Source of the DNA: JAJFFW01 sp963922595
GTDB lineage: Bacteria; Pseudomonadota; Alphaproteobacteria; Caulobacterales; Parvularculaceae
Length of the DNA: 64,000 bases
Direction of reading: 5' to 3'
Assembly (NCBI GenBank): GCA_963922595.1
Contig: CAWUIM010000008.1
Coordinates: forward strand, 1 to 64,000
Made by a program: the position numbers and the translations under genes. Below are positions 24,778-33,122 of this stretch, piece by piece (the stretch's first letter is position 1; each line of letters opens with the position of its first letter). The notes under the pieces were generated by a model. It made no database searches and was not told where the DNA came from. It worked only from the letters and a program-made list of their open reading frames with translations.

Positions 24778-25617
24778 ATGGCGTTATTGAGTTTTGAGCG
24801 AAAATACCGCGTTCGGGGCGGCACGCTGATCGGCGGTGACCTTTTTGATTTTTGGGTTGGCCCCTTTTATGTGGGCTTTTTTGGCGTAACGACGGCCTTC
24901 TTTGCGACGTTAGGGACGATGTTGATCTTTTGGGGCGCGGCTCTGGGCGATACCTGGAACCCGTGGCTTATAGATATTAAGCCGCCGGATATCAGTTATG
25001 GTCTGGCGTTGGCCCCGATGGCCGAAGGCGGCCTCTGGCAAATCATAACATTTTGCGCCATCGGCGCGTTCGGTTCATGGGTCCTGCGGGAGGTGGAAAT
25101 TTGCCGCAAACTTGGCATGGGATATCACGTCCCGATCGCATTTTCGGTTGCGGTGCTCGCTTATGTGACGCTCGTCGTCATACGACCCGTGCTTATGGGC
25201 GCCTGGGGGCACGGATTTCCCTACGGAATAATGAGCCATCTCGATTGGGTCTCTTATACAGGTTATCAGTATGGGAATTTTCACTATAATCCCGCCCACA
25301 TGATCGCCATCACCTTCTTCTTCACAACGACGCTGGCGCTTGCGATGCATGGCGGCGCCGTGCTTTCAGCGACAAATCCGGGTCGCGGCGAGGAAGTCAA
25401 AGCGCCCGAACATGAGAATTCGTTTTTCCGCGACTTTTTCGGATATTCAGTCGGCACGCTCGGTATCCACCGGGTAGGGCTGTTTCTTGCTCTTTCCGCC
25501 GGTTTCTGGAGCGCCGTCTGCATTGTGATCAGCGGACCACTCTATGAGGGGTCGTGGATTGAATGGTGGAACGGCTGGAAAAACCTTCCGGTTTGGAATT
25601 GGAATCAGGGAGGATAA
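24778..25617 (+). CDS. pufL: Photosynthetic reaction centre L subunit PufL
   Basis: A 279-residue five-helix membrane protein. Counting the initiator Met, His154, His169 and His174 lie in SHLDW and NFHYNPAHM, and His191 and His231 (LAMHG, GIHRVG) complete the ligands for the special pair, accessory bacteriochlorophyll and non-haem iron; they match the standard L-chain numbering minus one. It starts ALLSFERKYRVRGG as usual. It precedes pufM by six bases. Confidence 0.98.
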   Translation: MALLSFERKYRVRGGTLIGGDLFDFWVGPFYVGFFGVTTAFFATLGTMLIFWGAALGDTWNPWLIDIKPPDISYGLALAPMAEGGLWQIITFCAIGAFGSWVLREVEICRKLGMGYHVPIAFSVAVLAYVTLVVIRPVLMGAWGHGFPYGIMSHLDWVSYTGYQYGNFHYNPAHMIAITFFFTTTLALAMHGGAVLSATNPGRGEEVKAPEHENSFFRDFFGYSVGTLGIHRVGLFLALSAGFWSAVCIVISGPLYEGSWIEWWNGWKNLPVWNWNQGG

Positions 25618-25623
25618 TTACAA

Positions 25624-26547
25624 ATGGTTGACTATCAGAACATTCTTACCCAGACCCAGGTGCGCGGCCACTATGACCCTGGCGTTGAACAACCGAAAGA
25701 AGACTGGACCCGCGATCATCTAAGGCAATTCAGCTATTGGATGGGAAAGATCGGCGACGCGCAAATCGGTCCCGTCTATCTGGGATGGACAGGCGTCGCA
25801 TCGCTCCTCTTCGGCTTCGCGGCGATCGAGATTATCGGGCTCAATATGTGGGCGAGCGTCGGTTGGGATCCGGTGCGGTTCGCCGGGCAACTACCGTGGC
25901 TCGCACTCTATCCGCCGCCGCCTGAGCAGGGCTTGAATTTCTTTCCGCCCCTCAATCAAGGCGGGTGGTGGCTGCTCGCGGGATTATTCCTGACCGTCTC
26001 CATCATGTTGTGGTGGGTTCGGAGTTATCGGCGCGCGCGTGCGAACGGTCTCGGGACGCATGTGTGCTGGGCGTTTGCGGCCGCGATCTGGCTCTATCTT
26101 GTGCTCGGATTTATTCGACCGATCATGATGGGTTCATGGAGCGAAGCGGTGCCGTTCGGCATCTTCCCGCATCTCGACTGGACGAATAACTTCTCACTCG
26201 TTTACGGCAATCTTTTCTATAATCCGTTCCACATGCTTTCTATCGTGTTCCTGTACGGATCAGCGCTCTTGTTTGCGATGCACGGCGCGACGATTTTGGC
26301 GGTCGGCCGCTATGGCGGTGAGCGGGAGATTGAGCAGATCTACGACCGCGGAACGGCGTCCGAGCGCGCCGGATTATTCTGGCGGTGGACGATGGGCTTC
26401 AACGCCTCGATGGAATCCATCCACCGCTGGGCATGGTGGTTCGCTATTCTTTGCCCCATCACCGGCGGCATCGGCATCCTTCTTACCGGCACCGTTGTTG
26501 ATAACTGGTATCTGTGGGGCATCGAGAACGGTTTCGCCAGAGGATAA
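25624..26547 (+). CDS. pufM: Photosynthetic reaction centre M subunit PufM
   Basis: A 307-residue partner of PufL. His203 (FYNPFHM), His220 (FAMHG) and His267 (SIHRWAWW) are the expected special-pair and iron ligands, and E235 in GGEREIEQIYDRGTASER is the iron-binding Glu. It ends ENGFARG; the short C terminus and the following terminator show that no pufC follows. So the reaction centre probably lacks the bound tetrahaem cytochrome and needs another donor. Confidence 0.98.
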   Translation: MVDYQNILTQTQVRGHYDPGVEQPKEDWTRDHLRQFSYWMGKIGDAQIGPVYLGWTGVASLLFGFAAIEIIGLNMWASVGWDPVRFAGQLPWLALYPPPPEQGLNFFPPLNQGGWWLLAGLFLTVSIMLWWVRSYRRARANGLGTHVCWAFAAAIWLYLVLGFIRPIMMGSWSEAVPFGIFPHLDWTNNFSLVYGNLFYNPFHMLSIVFLYGSALLFAMHGATILAVGRYGGEREIEQIYDRGTASERAGLFWRWTMGFNASMESIHRWAWWFAILCPITGGIGILLTGTVVDNWYLWGIENGFARG

Positions 26548-26610
26548 AGACCCCCCCCTGAGGCCCGGGCGCGCCGCACTATTGCGGCGCCGCCAAAACG
26601 CGCCTCAAAT

Positions 26611-26642
26611 ACCGCGCCGAATTCTTTTTGGCGCGGTTTTTT
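26611..26642 (+). terminator. Rho-independent terminator of the puf operon
   Basis: ACCGCGCC (26611-26618), an 11-base loop, GGCGCGGT (26630-26637) and a T-rich tail. It lies 64 bases past the pufM stop and before bciA. Confidence 0.85.
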
Positions 26643-26728
26643 CTTTCATTGTTCCTCTGAACCGCTTTTCGTACCGTTGTTCTTCTCAGCGCCCTTATTG
26701 AGGCGCCTTCTTGTATTCCGAGAGCGGG

Positions 26729-27721
26729 GTGAGGCTGTTGGCGGTCGAAACGTCGAAAACGATCCTGTTGCTTGGCGCCACCGGTACAATCGGGCGCGCG
26801 ACCGCCCGTGTGCTCCTGGAGCGTGGTCATGAGGTGATATGCGTTGTTCGTCCCGCCAGTCGCGAAAAAGCTGAGGTCGCCTGCTCCCAGACCAGCGGCG
26901 GCACGATTGAAATCTGTGAAATTGAAAACATCGGCGACGTAATGGTGCGTGATGGCGCGCCCATCGACGCAGTTATCTCTTGCATGGCGTCGCGCACGGG
27001 CGCTGCGCGGGATGCCTGGGATGTGGACTATCACGCGCATATGAAGGTGCTGAGCGCCGCCAAAGCAGCGGGCGTCCGGCAGATGGTGCTATTGTCGGCA
27101 ATCTGCGTTCAAAAACCGCGCCTCGCTTTTCAGAAAGCAAAACTCGCTTTTGAAGAAGAGTTAGCCGCGTCGGGCCTTGACTATTCAATCGTTAGACCGA
27201 CCGCCTACTTCAAATCTCTGTCGGGACAGGTTGAGCGTTTGAAAAAAGGTAAATCGTTTGTCGTCTTTGGAGACGGCGAACTAACGGCGTGCAAACCCAT
27301 TAGCGACAGGGATTTAGCGGTCTTTATCGCCGATTGTCTCCATAAAGAGGATCGCCGCAATAAGATATTGCCGATCGGCGGCCCCGGACCAGCGCTGACG
27401 CCGCGTGAGCAGGGTGAAATCCTGTTCGAGCTGTTGGGCCGTAAACCTGTATTTCAGAAAACGCCCATCGCGCTCTTCGATCTTATTGTGGGCGTCTTGA
27501 GTATTGGCGGCGCGGTCGCGCCGCCGTTCGCCACGAAGGCGGAGCTAGCCCGCATTGGCCGGTATTACGCCACTGAATCGATGCTGGTGCTTGATTCTGA
27601 AAGCGGCGACTACCGCGCTGATCTCACCCCGTCCACGGGCGCCGATACGCTTAAGGAATACTACAAAGCGATTATTAGCGGTGACATCGATGACGACCGG
27701 GGCGATCACGCCGTCTTCTGA
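26729..27721 (+). CDS. bciA: Divinyl chlorophyllide 8-vinyl reductase BciA
   Basis: About 330 residues; an NADPH-dependent, NmrA/SDR-like enzyme reducing the C8 vinyl group. The N-terminal nucleotide loop is LLLGATGTIGRATARVLLERGHEV. Further marks are DAVISCMASRTGA, the SRTGAARDAWDVDYHAH segment and SIVRPTAYFKSLSGQVERLKKGKSFVVFGDGELTACKPIS. GTG 26729 was preferred; TTG 26711 and TTG 26738 are alternatives. It stands alone between the puf terminator and the convergent hemA, with no PpsR-type site noticed upstream. The ferredoxin-type BciB is the other known solution; BciA is clearly the one used here. Confidence 0.9.
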   Translation: MRLLAVETSKTILLLGATGTIGRATARVLLERGHEVICVVRPASREKAEVACSQTSGGTIEICEIENIGDVMVRDGAPIDAVISCMASRTGAARDAWDVDYHAHMKVLSAAKAAGVRQMVLLSAICVQKPRLAFQKAKLAFEEELAASGLDYSIVRPTAYFKSLSGQVERLKKGKSFVVFGDGELTACKPISDRDLAVFIADCLHKEDRRNKILPIGGPGPALTPREQGEILFELLGRKPVFQKTPIALFDLIVGVLSIGGAVAPPFATKAELARIGRYYATESMLVLDSESGDYRADLTPSTGADTLKEYYKAIISGDIDDDRGDHAVF

Positions 27722-27754
27722 GTCGCGCAATGCGGGCGGCGACGTCGGGAATGC

Positions 27755-28969
27755 CTAGGCGACTTGTCTCGCCAACGCGCATTGCGACCAGATTTCCGAC
27801 AAGGCCGAGACGAGGCGCTCGATATCTTCGTCCGTATGCACCGGCGAGGGCGTTAGCCGCAACCGTTCGGATCCTTTGGGGACTGTCGGGTAGTTGATCG
27901 GCTGCACATAGATCCCGTGATTGGCCATGAGCCAATCGCTGATCCATTTGCATTTTACCGGGTCGCCGACCATGACGGGGACAATATGGCTTGGATTGTC
28001 GAGTGTCGGGATTCCAATTGCGCCGAGACGTTTGCGTAATTTCGCCACGCGATCGCGTTGCGCTATCCGCTCGACGTCGCTTTCTTTAAGATGTTGGATT
28101 GATGCGCGGGCGCCGGCTGCAACCGCCGGCGGCAGCGCGGTCGTGAAGATAAATCCGGAGGCGAAACTGCGGATAAAGTCGCAGAGCGCTTCGGAGGCTG
28201 CGATGTAGCCGCCAAGAACGCCGAACGCCTTGCCGAGCGTGCCCTCGATCACCGTCAACCGATCCATCAATCCTTCGCGCTCGGCGATGCCGCCGCCGCG
28301 CGGGCCATAAAGACCGACGGCGTGGACTTCGTCTAGATAGGTCATCGCGCCGTACTTGTCCGCGATATCGCAGAATTCGGCGATCGGCGCGATATCGCCG
28401 TCCATTGAGTAAACAGACTCAAACGCAATGAGTTTTGGCGCGTCGGGATCGTCTTCCAGAATAAGCCGTTCAAGATCCTCGGGATCATTGTGCTTGAAAA
28501 TTCTTTTCTGTGCTTTGGAATGGCGGATGCCTTCGATCATGGACGCGTGGTTCAGGCTGTCAGAGTAGACAATGCAGTTTGGAATCCGCGATGCGAGCGT
28601 ACCGAGGGCCGCCCAGTTCGAGACGTAACCGGATGTAAAGATCAGAGCCGCTTCCTTGCCGTGAAGGTCGGCGAGCTCTTCTTCAAGAAGCACATGATAA
28701 TGGTTCGTGCCGGAAATATTTCTGGTGCCGCCTGCGCCCGCGCCGCAGCGATCTATCGCCTCATGCATTGCGCTGACGACTTTCGGGTGCTGGCCCATGC
28801 CGAGATAGTCGTTGGAGCACCAGACGGAAACTTTCGCCGGGCCGATGTCGCCATGATTGGCGGCGTTCGGAAATGATCCGGCTTGACGTTCGATATCTGC
28901 GAAAGTGCGGTAGTTGCCTTCTTCGCGCAACTTCTCGAGCTCGCTCGCAAAAAATTTCTGATAGTCCAT
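27755..28969 (-). CDS. hemA: 5-aminolevulinate synthase HemA
   Basis: A 404-residue PLP enzyme of the alpha-oxoamine synthase family condensing glycine and succinyl-CoA. It starts MDYQKFFASELEKL, and has WCSNDYLGMGQHP, GTRNISGTNHYH, YLDEVHAVGLYGPRGGG and the Schiff-base lysine in EGTLGKAFGVLGG. ATG 28969 follows GGAGAAAG and overlaps the puhE stop by one base (TAATG). It is the last gene of the bchF operon, so the main precursor enzyme is co-expressed with bacteriochlorophyll genes. Confidence 0.95.
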   Translation of the reverse strand: MDYQKFFASELEKLREEGNYRTFADIERQAGSFPNAANHGDIGPAKVSVWCSNDYLGMGQHPKVVSAMHEAIDRCGAGAGGTRNISGTNHYHVLLEEELADLHGKEAALIFTSGYVSNWAALGTLASRIPNCIVYSDSLNHASMIEGIRHSKAQKRIFKHNDPEDLERLILEDDPDAPKLIAFESVYSMDGDIAPIAEFCDIADKYGAMTYLDEVHAVGLYGPRGGGIAEREGLMDRLTVIEGTLGKAFGVLGGYIAASEALCDFIRSFASGFIFTTALPPAVAAGARASIQHLKESDVERIAQRDRVAKLRKRLGAIGIPTLDNPSHIVPVMVGDPVKCKWISDWLMANHGIYVQPINYPTVPKGSERLRLTPSPVHTDEDIERLVSALSEIWSQCALARQVA

Positions 28970-29769
28970 TACTTTCTCCATTCCGACGTACGCGTAGTCG
29001 ATTCTGAGGGGGAGGACGAACGCAACGCCCACTTCCATAGGGCCGCGTCAGGAAGCGGCGCCACCAACGCCCAATGCTCAAGAACCGCTAACGTCGCCAG
29101 CGATCCGAGCATTATAAGCCCGAGTGATTGAAATGATCCACTAGGCGCTATCGCCGCATGATAAATAATGACGGCGGTCGCCATCGTCACCAGGGTTATC
29201 GCGAGTGGGAAAAACGCCGAAACCGAGCTCTTTTTGAAATAAGATTTCAAGTAAGCGAGGTGAGCCGGCAGGAAAATGTCCGAAATGTTCGGCGCGCCGA
29301 AGAAGATGATCAACTTGGCGCTGAGCCTCATGCCCCAAAGCAGGAAAAACGTCCACGCGGCGATCTGATTGGCCGCACCATAGGTTAACGCCAGAAGGAC
29401 CGACGCGTGGATCGCGATGGCGAGCTCATGGTAAATGACGGTTTGAGACGAGACGACGAACCGCGGCCAGTCTCCCAAATTCGGCGGGCAGGGCGTCTTT
29501 CGGGGGCCGCTCAAATAGCCGAGCAGGAACATGACCTCGTGCCAGGCCCAGAGGGCGATGCCGATAGCGAAACCGAGATAGGCAGCGGCGATGCCCGTCT
29601 CATTGCGCACGCTGAATAGGCCGATCGTGGCAACGATCACAATCGCGGTAGCGGCGAGCGCCGTCCATTTGAACGTGTCCTTCGGCAAGCCGATCAACCA
29701 CAGGATGACGCCCGTACTGAGCCACCAGGTCAGGACGGCGAAGCCAATGGGTTGAAGGAGTTCGGTCAT
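28969..29769 (-). CDS. puhE: Photosynthetic complex assembly protein PuhE
   Basis: A 266-residue polytopic membrane protein with about seven helices. The family patterns WAWHEVMFLLGYLSGPRKTPCP and YHELAIAIHASVLLALTYGAANQIA match PuhE (photosynthetic complex assembly protein 2), a factor for reaction centre assembly. ATG 29769 is used. It lies between acsF and hemA in the conserved order. No catalytic function is known. Confidence 0.9.
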   Translation of the reverse strand: MTELLQPIGFAVLTWWLSTGVILWLIGLPKDTFKWTALAATAIVIVATIGLFSVRNETGIAAAYLGFAIGIALWAWHEVMFLLGYLSGPRKTPCPPNLGDWPRFVVSSQTVIYHELAIAIHASVLLALTYGAANQIAAWTFFLLWGMRLSAKLIIFFGAPNISDIFLPAHLAYLKSYFKKSSVSAFFPLAITLVTMATAVIIYHAAIAPSGSFQSLGLIMLGSLATLAVLEHWALVAPLPDAALWKWALRSSSPSESTTRTSEWRK

Positions 29770-29787
29770 GCGCAATCGGTTCCAGCG

Positions 29788-30876
29788 TTACCAGACAGGG
29801 GCGAGCCGGACGCCGGCCGGCAGGTCATTGGATTTCGGTTTCATTATGAAAAGGCGCGCGAAAGCAGCGCCTATCCCGATCGCCAGGCCGGCGCGTTTCA
29901 GAATCGAAAAACCGCCCTTGTCCTTGAGCGCTTCCATGGCGTCGGCGCGCCGACGGAGTTTTTCGAGGGTTCGGTGAAAGACCGGATTGTCAATATCGAT
30001 TTCCACGGGGAAGACCTGGCGGGCGATCTCATTGGTCGTCCGGAAGACCGTCATGTCGTATTCCGTCGGGTCGACGCCAAGCGCTTGATGAAAGACGGGC
30101 CGGCGATGATCGCGCAGATACATGGTCGCGTAGACCGCCAGAATAAAGAACCTGATCCAGAGTTTGTTAGGCCCGCTCAAAAGTTTCGGATTGGCGCGCA
30201 TCAACAGCGCAAAAGCTTCGCCGTGGCGAAATTCATCATTACACCACTGTTCAAACCACTTGAAGATGGGGTGGAAGCGATACTCCGGATGGCGCTCAAG
30301 TTGACGGAAGATCGTAATATAGCGCGCATAGCCAATTTTTTCGGAGAGATAGACGCTGTAAAAAATGAACTTCGGTTTGAAGAAATGATACTTCTTTGTT
30401 TTCGTCAGAAAGCCGAGATCGACGCCGATACCGAAATCTTTCAAGACGAAGTTGATGAACCCGGCGTGGCGCGCTTCGTCGCGGCTCATATATTTAAAGA
30501 GCGCTTTGATATCGGGATTTTCCACATGCTTGACGATTTCTTTGTAAAGCACGCAACCGGAAAACTCCGATGTCAGGGAACTGACAAGAAAATCAACAAA
30601 CTCGCGGCGTAACTCAGGCGAAAGCGTTGAAAGAATATTGTCGAATTCGTCGGTTCGCTTGAAGTGGCCTTTATTTGGGTCGCTGGCCATTTCTGCGATC
30701 AACGCGTCCCACTCCGTGCGCACCGGCGACACGTCGAGTTTATCCATCGCGTCGAAGTCGGTCGTGTAGAAGCGCGGGCTTAGAACTGTGTTTTCTATCG
30801 CCGCTTCATTCGTATCGAATTCGGCTTGATTGGCGATGAAGCTCTCGTCGACATTTTCGAGAACATGGGCGCTCAT
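29788..30876 (-). CDS. acsF: Aerobic Mg-protoporphyrin IX monomethyl ester cyclase AcsF
   Basis: A 362-residue diiron oxygenase that makes ring E using O2. The iron ligands are in SEFSGCVLYKEIVKH, SRDEARHAGF and NDEFRHGEAFA, the latter two being the ExxH motifs. No bchE (the oxygen-independent cyclase) is seen anywhere in the window, so ring-E formation is likely oxygen-dependent. The ATG overlaps the small orf by four bases. Confidence 0.96.
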   Translation of the reverse strand: MSAHVLENVDESFIANQAEFDTNEAAIENTVLSPRFYTTDFDAMDKLDVSPVRTEWDALIAEMASDPNKGHFKRTDEFDNILSTLSPELRREFVDFLVSSLTSEFSGCVLYKEIVKHVENPDIKALFKYMSRDEARHAGFINFVLKDFGIGVDLGFLTKTKKYHFFKPKFIFYSVYLSEKIGYARYITIFRQLERHPEYRFHPIFKWFEQWCNDEFRHGEAFALLMRANPKLLSGPNKLWIRFFILAVYATMYLRDHRRPVFHQALGVDPTEYDMTVFRTTNEIARQVFPVEIDIDNPVFHRTLEKLRRRADAMEALKDKGGFSILKRAGLAIGIGAAFARLFIMKPKSNDLPAGVRLAPVW

Positions 30877-31178
30877 GACAATCTCCCAGGTGAAAAGCTG
30901 ACCTCATAAAGTTCGGTCAGTTCAAATTGCGACTTTAGTCTCATCCAGAGTTTCTCAAACATGTTGGCGCGCACCACGGTGGCGCGCCGGCGAAGCGTCA
31001 GACTTTCTCCGTAGGGAACGCAAACGGCGTTCCCGTCAACGATAATCCGATCGCCGAGCGTCGGCATAACGCCGTTGTCGAGCTCCACATGCGCCTCGAG
31101 TGTTTCCATCGTGTGATGGACGCGGATGGTGCAACCGATTGAAAACTGGCGCGTACGGGATTGTTTAGTCTGCGTCAT
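30873..31178 (-). CDS. Small conserved protein between puhC and acsF
   Basis: A 101-residue soluble protein. It begins with a basic segment and has a predicted all-beta core (CTIRVHHTMETLEAHVELDN, GDRIIVDGNAVCVPYGESLTLRRRATVVRA), ending with a short FEKLWMRLKSQFELTELYEVSF tail. A small gene at this place recurs in many photosynthesis clusters, but its role is not known to me. It overlaps puhC by 14 bases and acsF by four, so it is certainly translated with them. It may assist AcsF or complex assembly (inference from position). Confidence 0.8.
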   Translation of the reverse strand: MTQTKQSRTRQFSIGCTIRVHHTMETLEAHVELDNGVMPTLGDRIIVDGNAVCVPYGESLTLRRRATVVRANMFEKLWMRLKSQFELTELYEVSFSPGRLS

Positions 31179-31626
31179 GGGGGAGCGCCTTTGCGGTGAG
31201 CAATTGTGCGAATTCGGCGGCGTTTCCGGCGCCGAAGGCTTCCAGGCCGACGGTTAAATCCGTTGTCGCGTCTTTCAGAATGAGCCGGCCTTCGCGGGTG
31301 CGTGCGATTTCGAACGGTGTTTCCGGGCCATGACCATGGACGCGGCGCGTATGAACGACGGCGCGCATCGCTGTGCGGACAAACCCGCCGGTCGCCGGCG
31401 GGTATTCCCAAATGCGGTCACCGCTCAAGAAATCGTAAACCGCAACGCCGCCGTCGGCTTGATCCCGGAACTGAATTTGCCGGCTGTCGACAATATCGAT
31501 CGTTGGCGCCGCTTGCTTGCCGATCCCGGTGATTGCTGCGAACCCAGTGAAACCGACCGACGCGATGACGAGCGCGCTCACAGCGAACAAGAGCGGTCGT
31601 GGAATTTTTTCAGGGTCGTGCGCCAT
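31165..31626 (-). CDS. puhC: Photosynthetic complex assembly protein PuhC
   Basis: A 153-residue protein with one N-terminal membrane helix (LLFAVSALVIASVGFTGFAAI) and a periplasmic beta domain holding IQFRDQADGGVAVYDF, IWEYPPATGGFVRTAMRA and RTREGRLILKD. This is the PuhC pattern, a factor for LH1-RC assembly in Rhodobacter. It lies in the standard place after puhB. Confidence 0.9.
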   Translation of the reverse strand: MAHDPEKIPRPLLFAVSALVIASVGFTGFAAITGIGKQAAPTIDIVDSRQIQFRDQADGGVAVYDFLSGDRIWEYPPATGGFVRTAMRAVVHTRRVHGHGPETPFEIARTREGRLILKDATTDLTVGLEAFGAGNAAEFAQLLTAKALPHDAD

Positions 31627-31639
31627 ATCGAAAATGGTC

Positions 31640-32320
31640 CTATGCGGTTGCAGCGGCTTGTGCGGGCGCCAGCGCGCCGGCCTGTTCCGGGGGAGGCGTG
31701 TCGTTCGTCAAACGGACGGTTGCGGGCGAGTACGTTTTCATTGTCTTGCAGAGTAACGCAGCCACAGCGTCCGGTTCTTTGATCGCGCGCAACATGGGCT
31801 GCGGCGCACCGAATTTGAATGGACGGGTGTGCGGCCACACGCGGAGATAGCCAATGCGCGCCGTGTCGTTGACGGTTATGGCGAGGGAGCCCGCTTTGGT
31901 TCCGTGTTTTTTCAGCGCGACCGCTTCGATGATGCTGAACGGAATATTGACATATTTCCTGATTGCAACGCCGAAACGAAGGACGACGCGCTTGTCCGTA
32001 AGCGTATAGATCGTTGACCGGGCCATGGCCCACGCGATCCCGAAAAGAAGCGCGCCGCCAATGACCGCGCTCATTAAAGAAGATGTCGCGACATTGATCA
32101 TTTCGCCGGCGCCGCCGTTGCGTGATTGAATTTCAATCAGGCGCCATGCTGTAAGGAGCACAAAGTAGCCGGCGATAAAGCGGACATGAAAGACATGAAT
32201 GGCGAAGCTGATCGGCCGCGGCGCCCCTTGCCAGACGATTGTTTCATCATCCGGCAGTTTTTCCGGCAATCCCTTGATCGGCTCGGGATCGCCGTCTTCT
32301 TCGTCATGGAAAAGGCTCAT
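31640..32320 (-). CDS. puhB: Photosynthetic complex assembly protein PuhB
   Basis: About 226 residues with membrane helices around AGYFVLLTAWRLIEI and SAVIGGALLFGIAWAM, and a PH-like soluble part (IYTLTDKRVVLRFGVAIRKYVNIPFSII). PuhB assists reaction centre assembly. ATG 32320 (MSLFHDEEDGDPEP) was preferred over a start 60 bases upstream that would lie deep in puhA. It overlaps the puhA stop by four bases. Confidence 0.9.
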   Translation of the reverse strand: MSLFHDEEDGDPEPIKGLPEKLPDDETIVWQGAPRPISFAIHVFHVRFIAGYFVLLTAWRLIEIQSRNGGAGEMINVATSSLMSAVIGGALLFGIAWAMARSTIYTLTDKRVVLRFGVAIRKYVNIPFSIIEAVALKKHGTKAGSLAITVNDTARIGYLRVWPHTRPFKFGAPQPMLRAIKEPDAVAALLCKTMKTYSPATVRLTNDTPPPEQAGALAPAQAAATA

Positions 32321-33099
32321 ATCCACGGCTCCGCACGATCCGGCGATGCGTAGAGTTTGCCCCCGCCGTAATAGCCGCAAATCTTGTCTTCCTCGAGCCG
32401 GGTGACGCTGTCTGCCAGTCTCGTTTTCGGCACGCTGGAAAACTGCGCTGCATGCAGAGCGTCAACGTCGATCCGCTTCTGACCGCCTTTGATTGCGGCG
32501 AATGTCATCGGCAGCAACACGCGGTTCGAGGCGCCGTCGTCGCCAGTCTCCACTTCGAGATAGCGGATGACCGCTTCTGAGCGGTCAACCCAGAGATCGA
32601 CCACTTCGCCTGCGCGTTTATCATCCGCGCCGTAGACGGTCATGCCGCGCGGATCAGCGTCGCCTTTCGCCACTTCGAATTCGCGATCCAGCCGGAACGG
32701 GATAATACGGTCCGTGCCGTGAATGGTCAGATCGGGAACATCTTCACGCTCAGCGTAAGACCCGGGGCCTACCTGCGCCTTCAACGGATCGCCTGTCGGC
32801 TCATACGGCGCGCCCGGCCATACGGCGGTGCGGCGCATAGGATGGTCGCGCGTATCGCGCTTGCCGTGAGGGACAGAAACTGTTCCGCGCCCATGGGGCA
32901 GAATGAATGTCTTTTTCGGCGCATACCAGAAAACGCCCTGGTCTTCGAGCTTGCCGGTGGTGTCCTCCTCGAGCGGGTAACCTTCGCGCCGGTCTTCACG
33001 GCGCAGGTAAAAGATCAGCCCGAAAAAGAAGAGCGTAAACGCCCATAAGGTGACATCCACCATATCGACGCCTTGGACAAATTCTCCACTGAAGATCAT
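32317..33099 (-). CDS. puhA: Photosynthetic reaction centre H subunit PuhA
   Basis: A 260-residue protein with one N-terminal helix (VDVTLWAFTLFFFGLIFYL) and a cytoplasmic beta-rich domain. Diagnostic are YLRREDRREGYPLE, GTVSVPHG and VYGADDKRAGEVVDLWVDRSE. H caps the L-M core and shapes proton uptake to the quinone. ATG 33099 follows AAGGAG. Confidence 0.97.
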   Translation of the reverse strand: MIFSGEFVQGVDMVDVTLWAFTLFFFGLIFYLRREDRREGYPLEEDTTGKLEDQGVFWYAPKKTFILPHGRGTVSVPHGKRDTRDHPMRRTAVWPGAPYEPTGDPLKAQVGPGSYAEREDVPDLTIHGTDRIIPFRLDREFEVAKGDADPRGMTVYGADDKRAGEVVDLWVDRSEAVIRYLEVETGDDGASNRVLLPMTFAAIKGGQKRIDVDALHAAQFSSVPKTRLADSVTRLEEDKICGYYGGGKLYASPDRAEPWI

Positions 33100-33122
33100 G
33101 TTTTTCTCCTTATGGTCACGGG

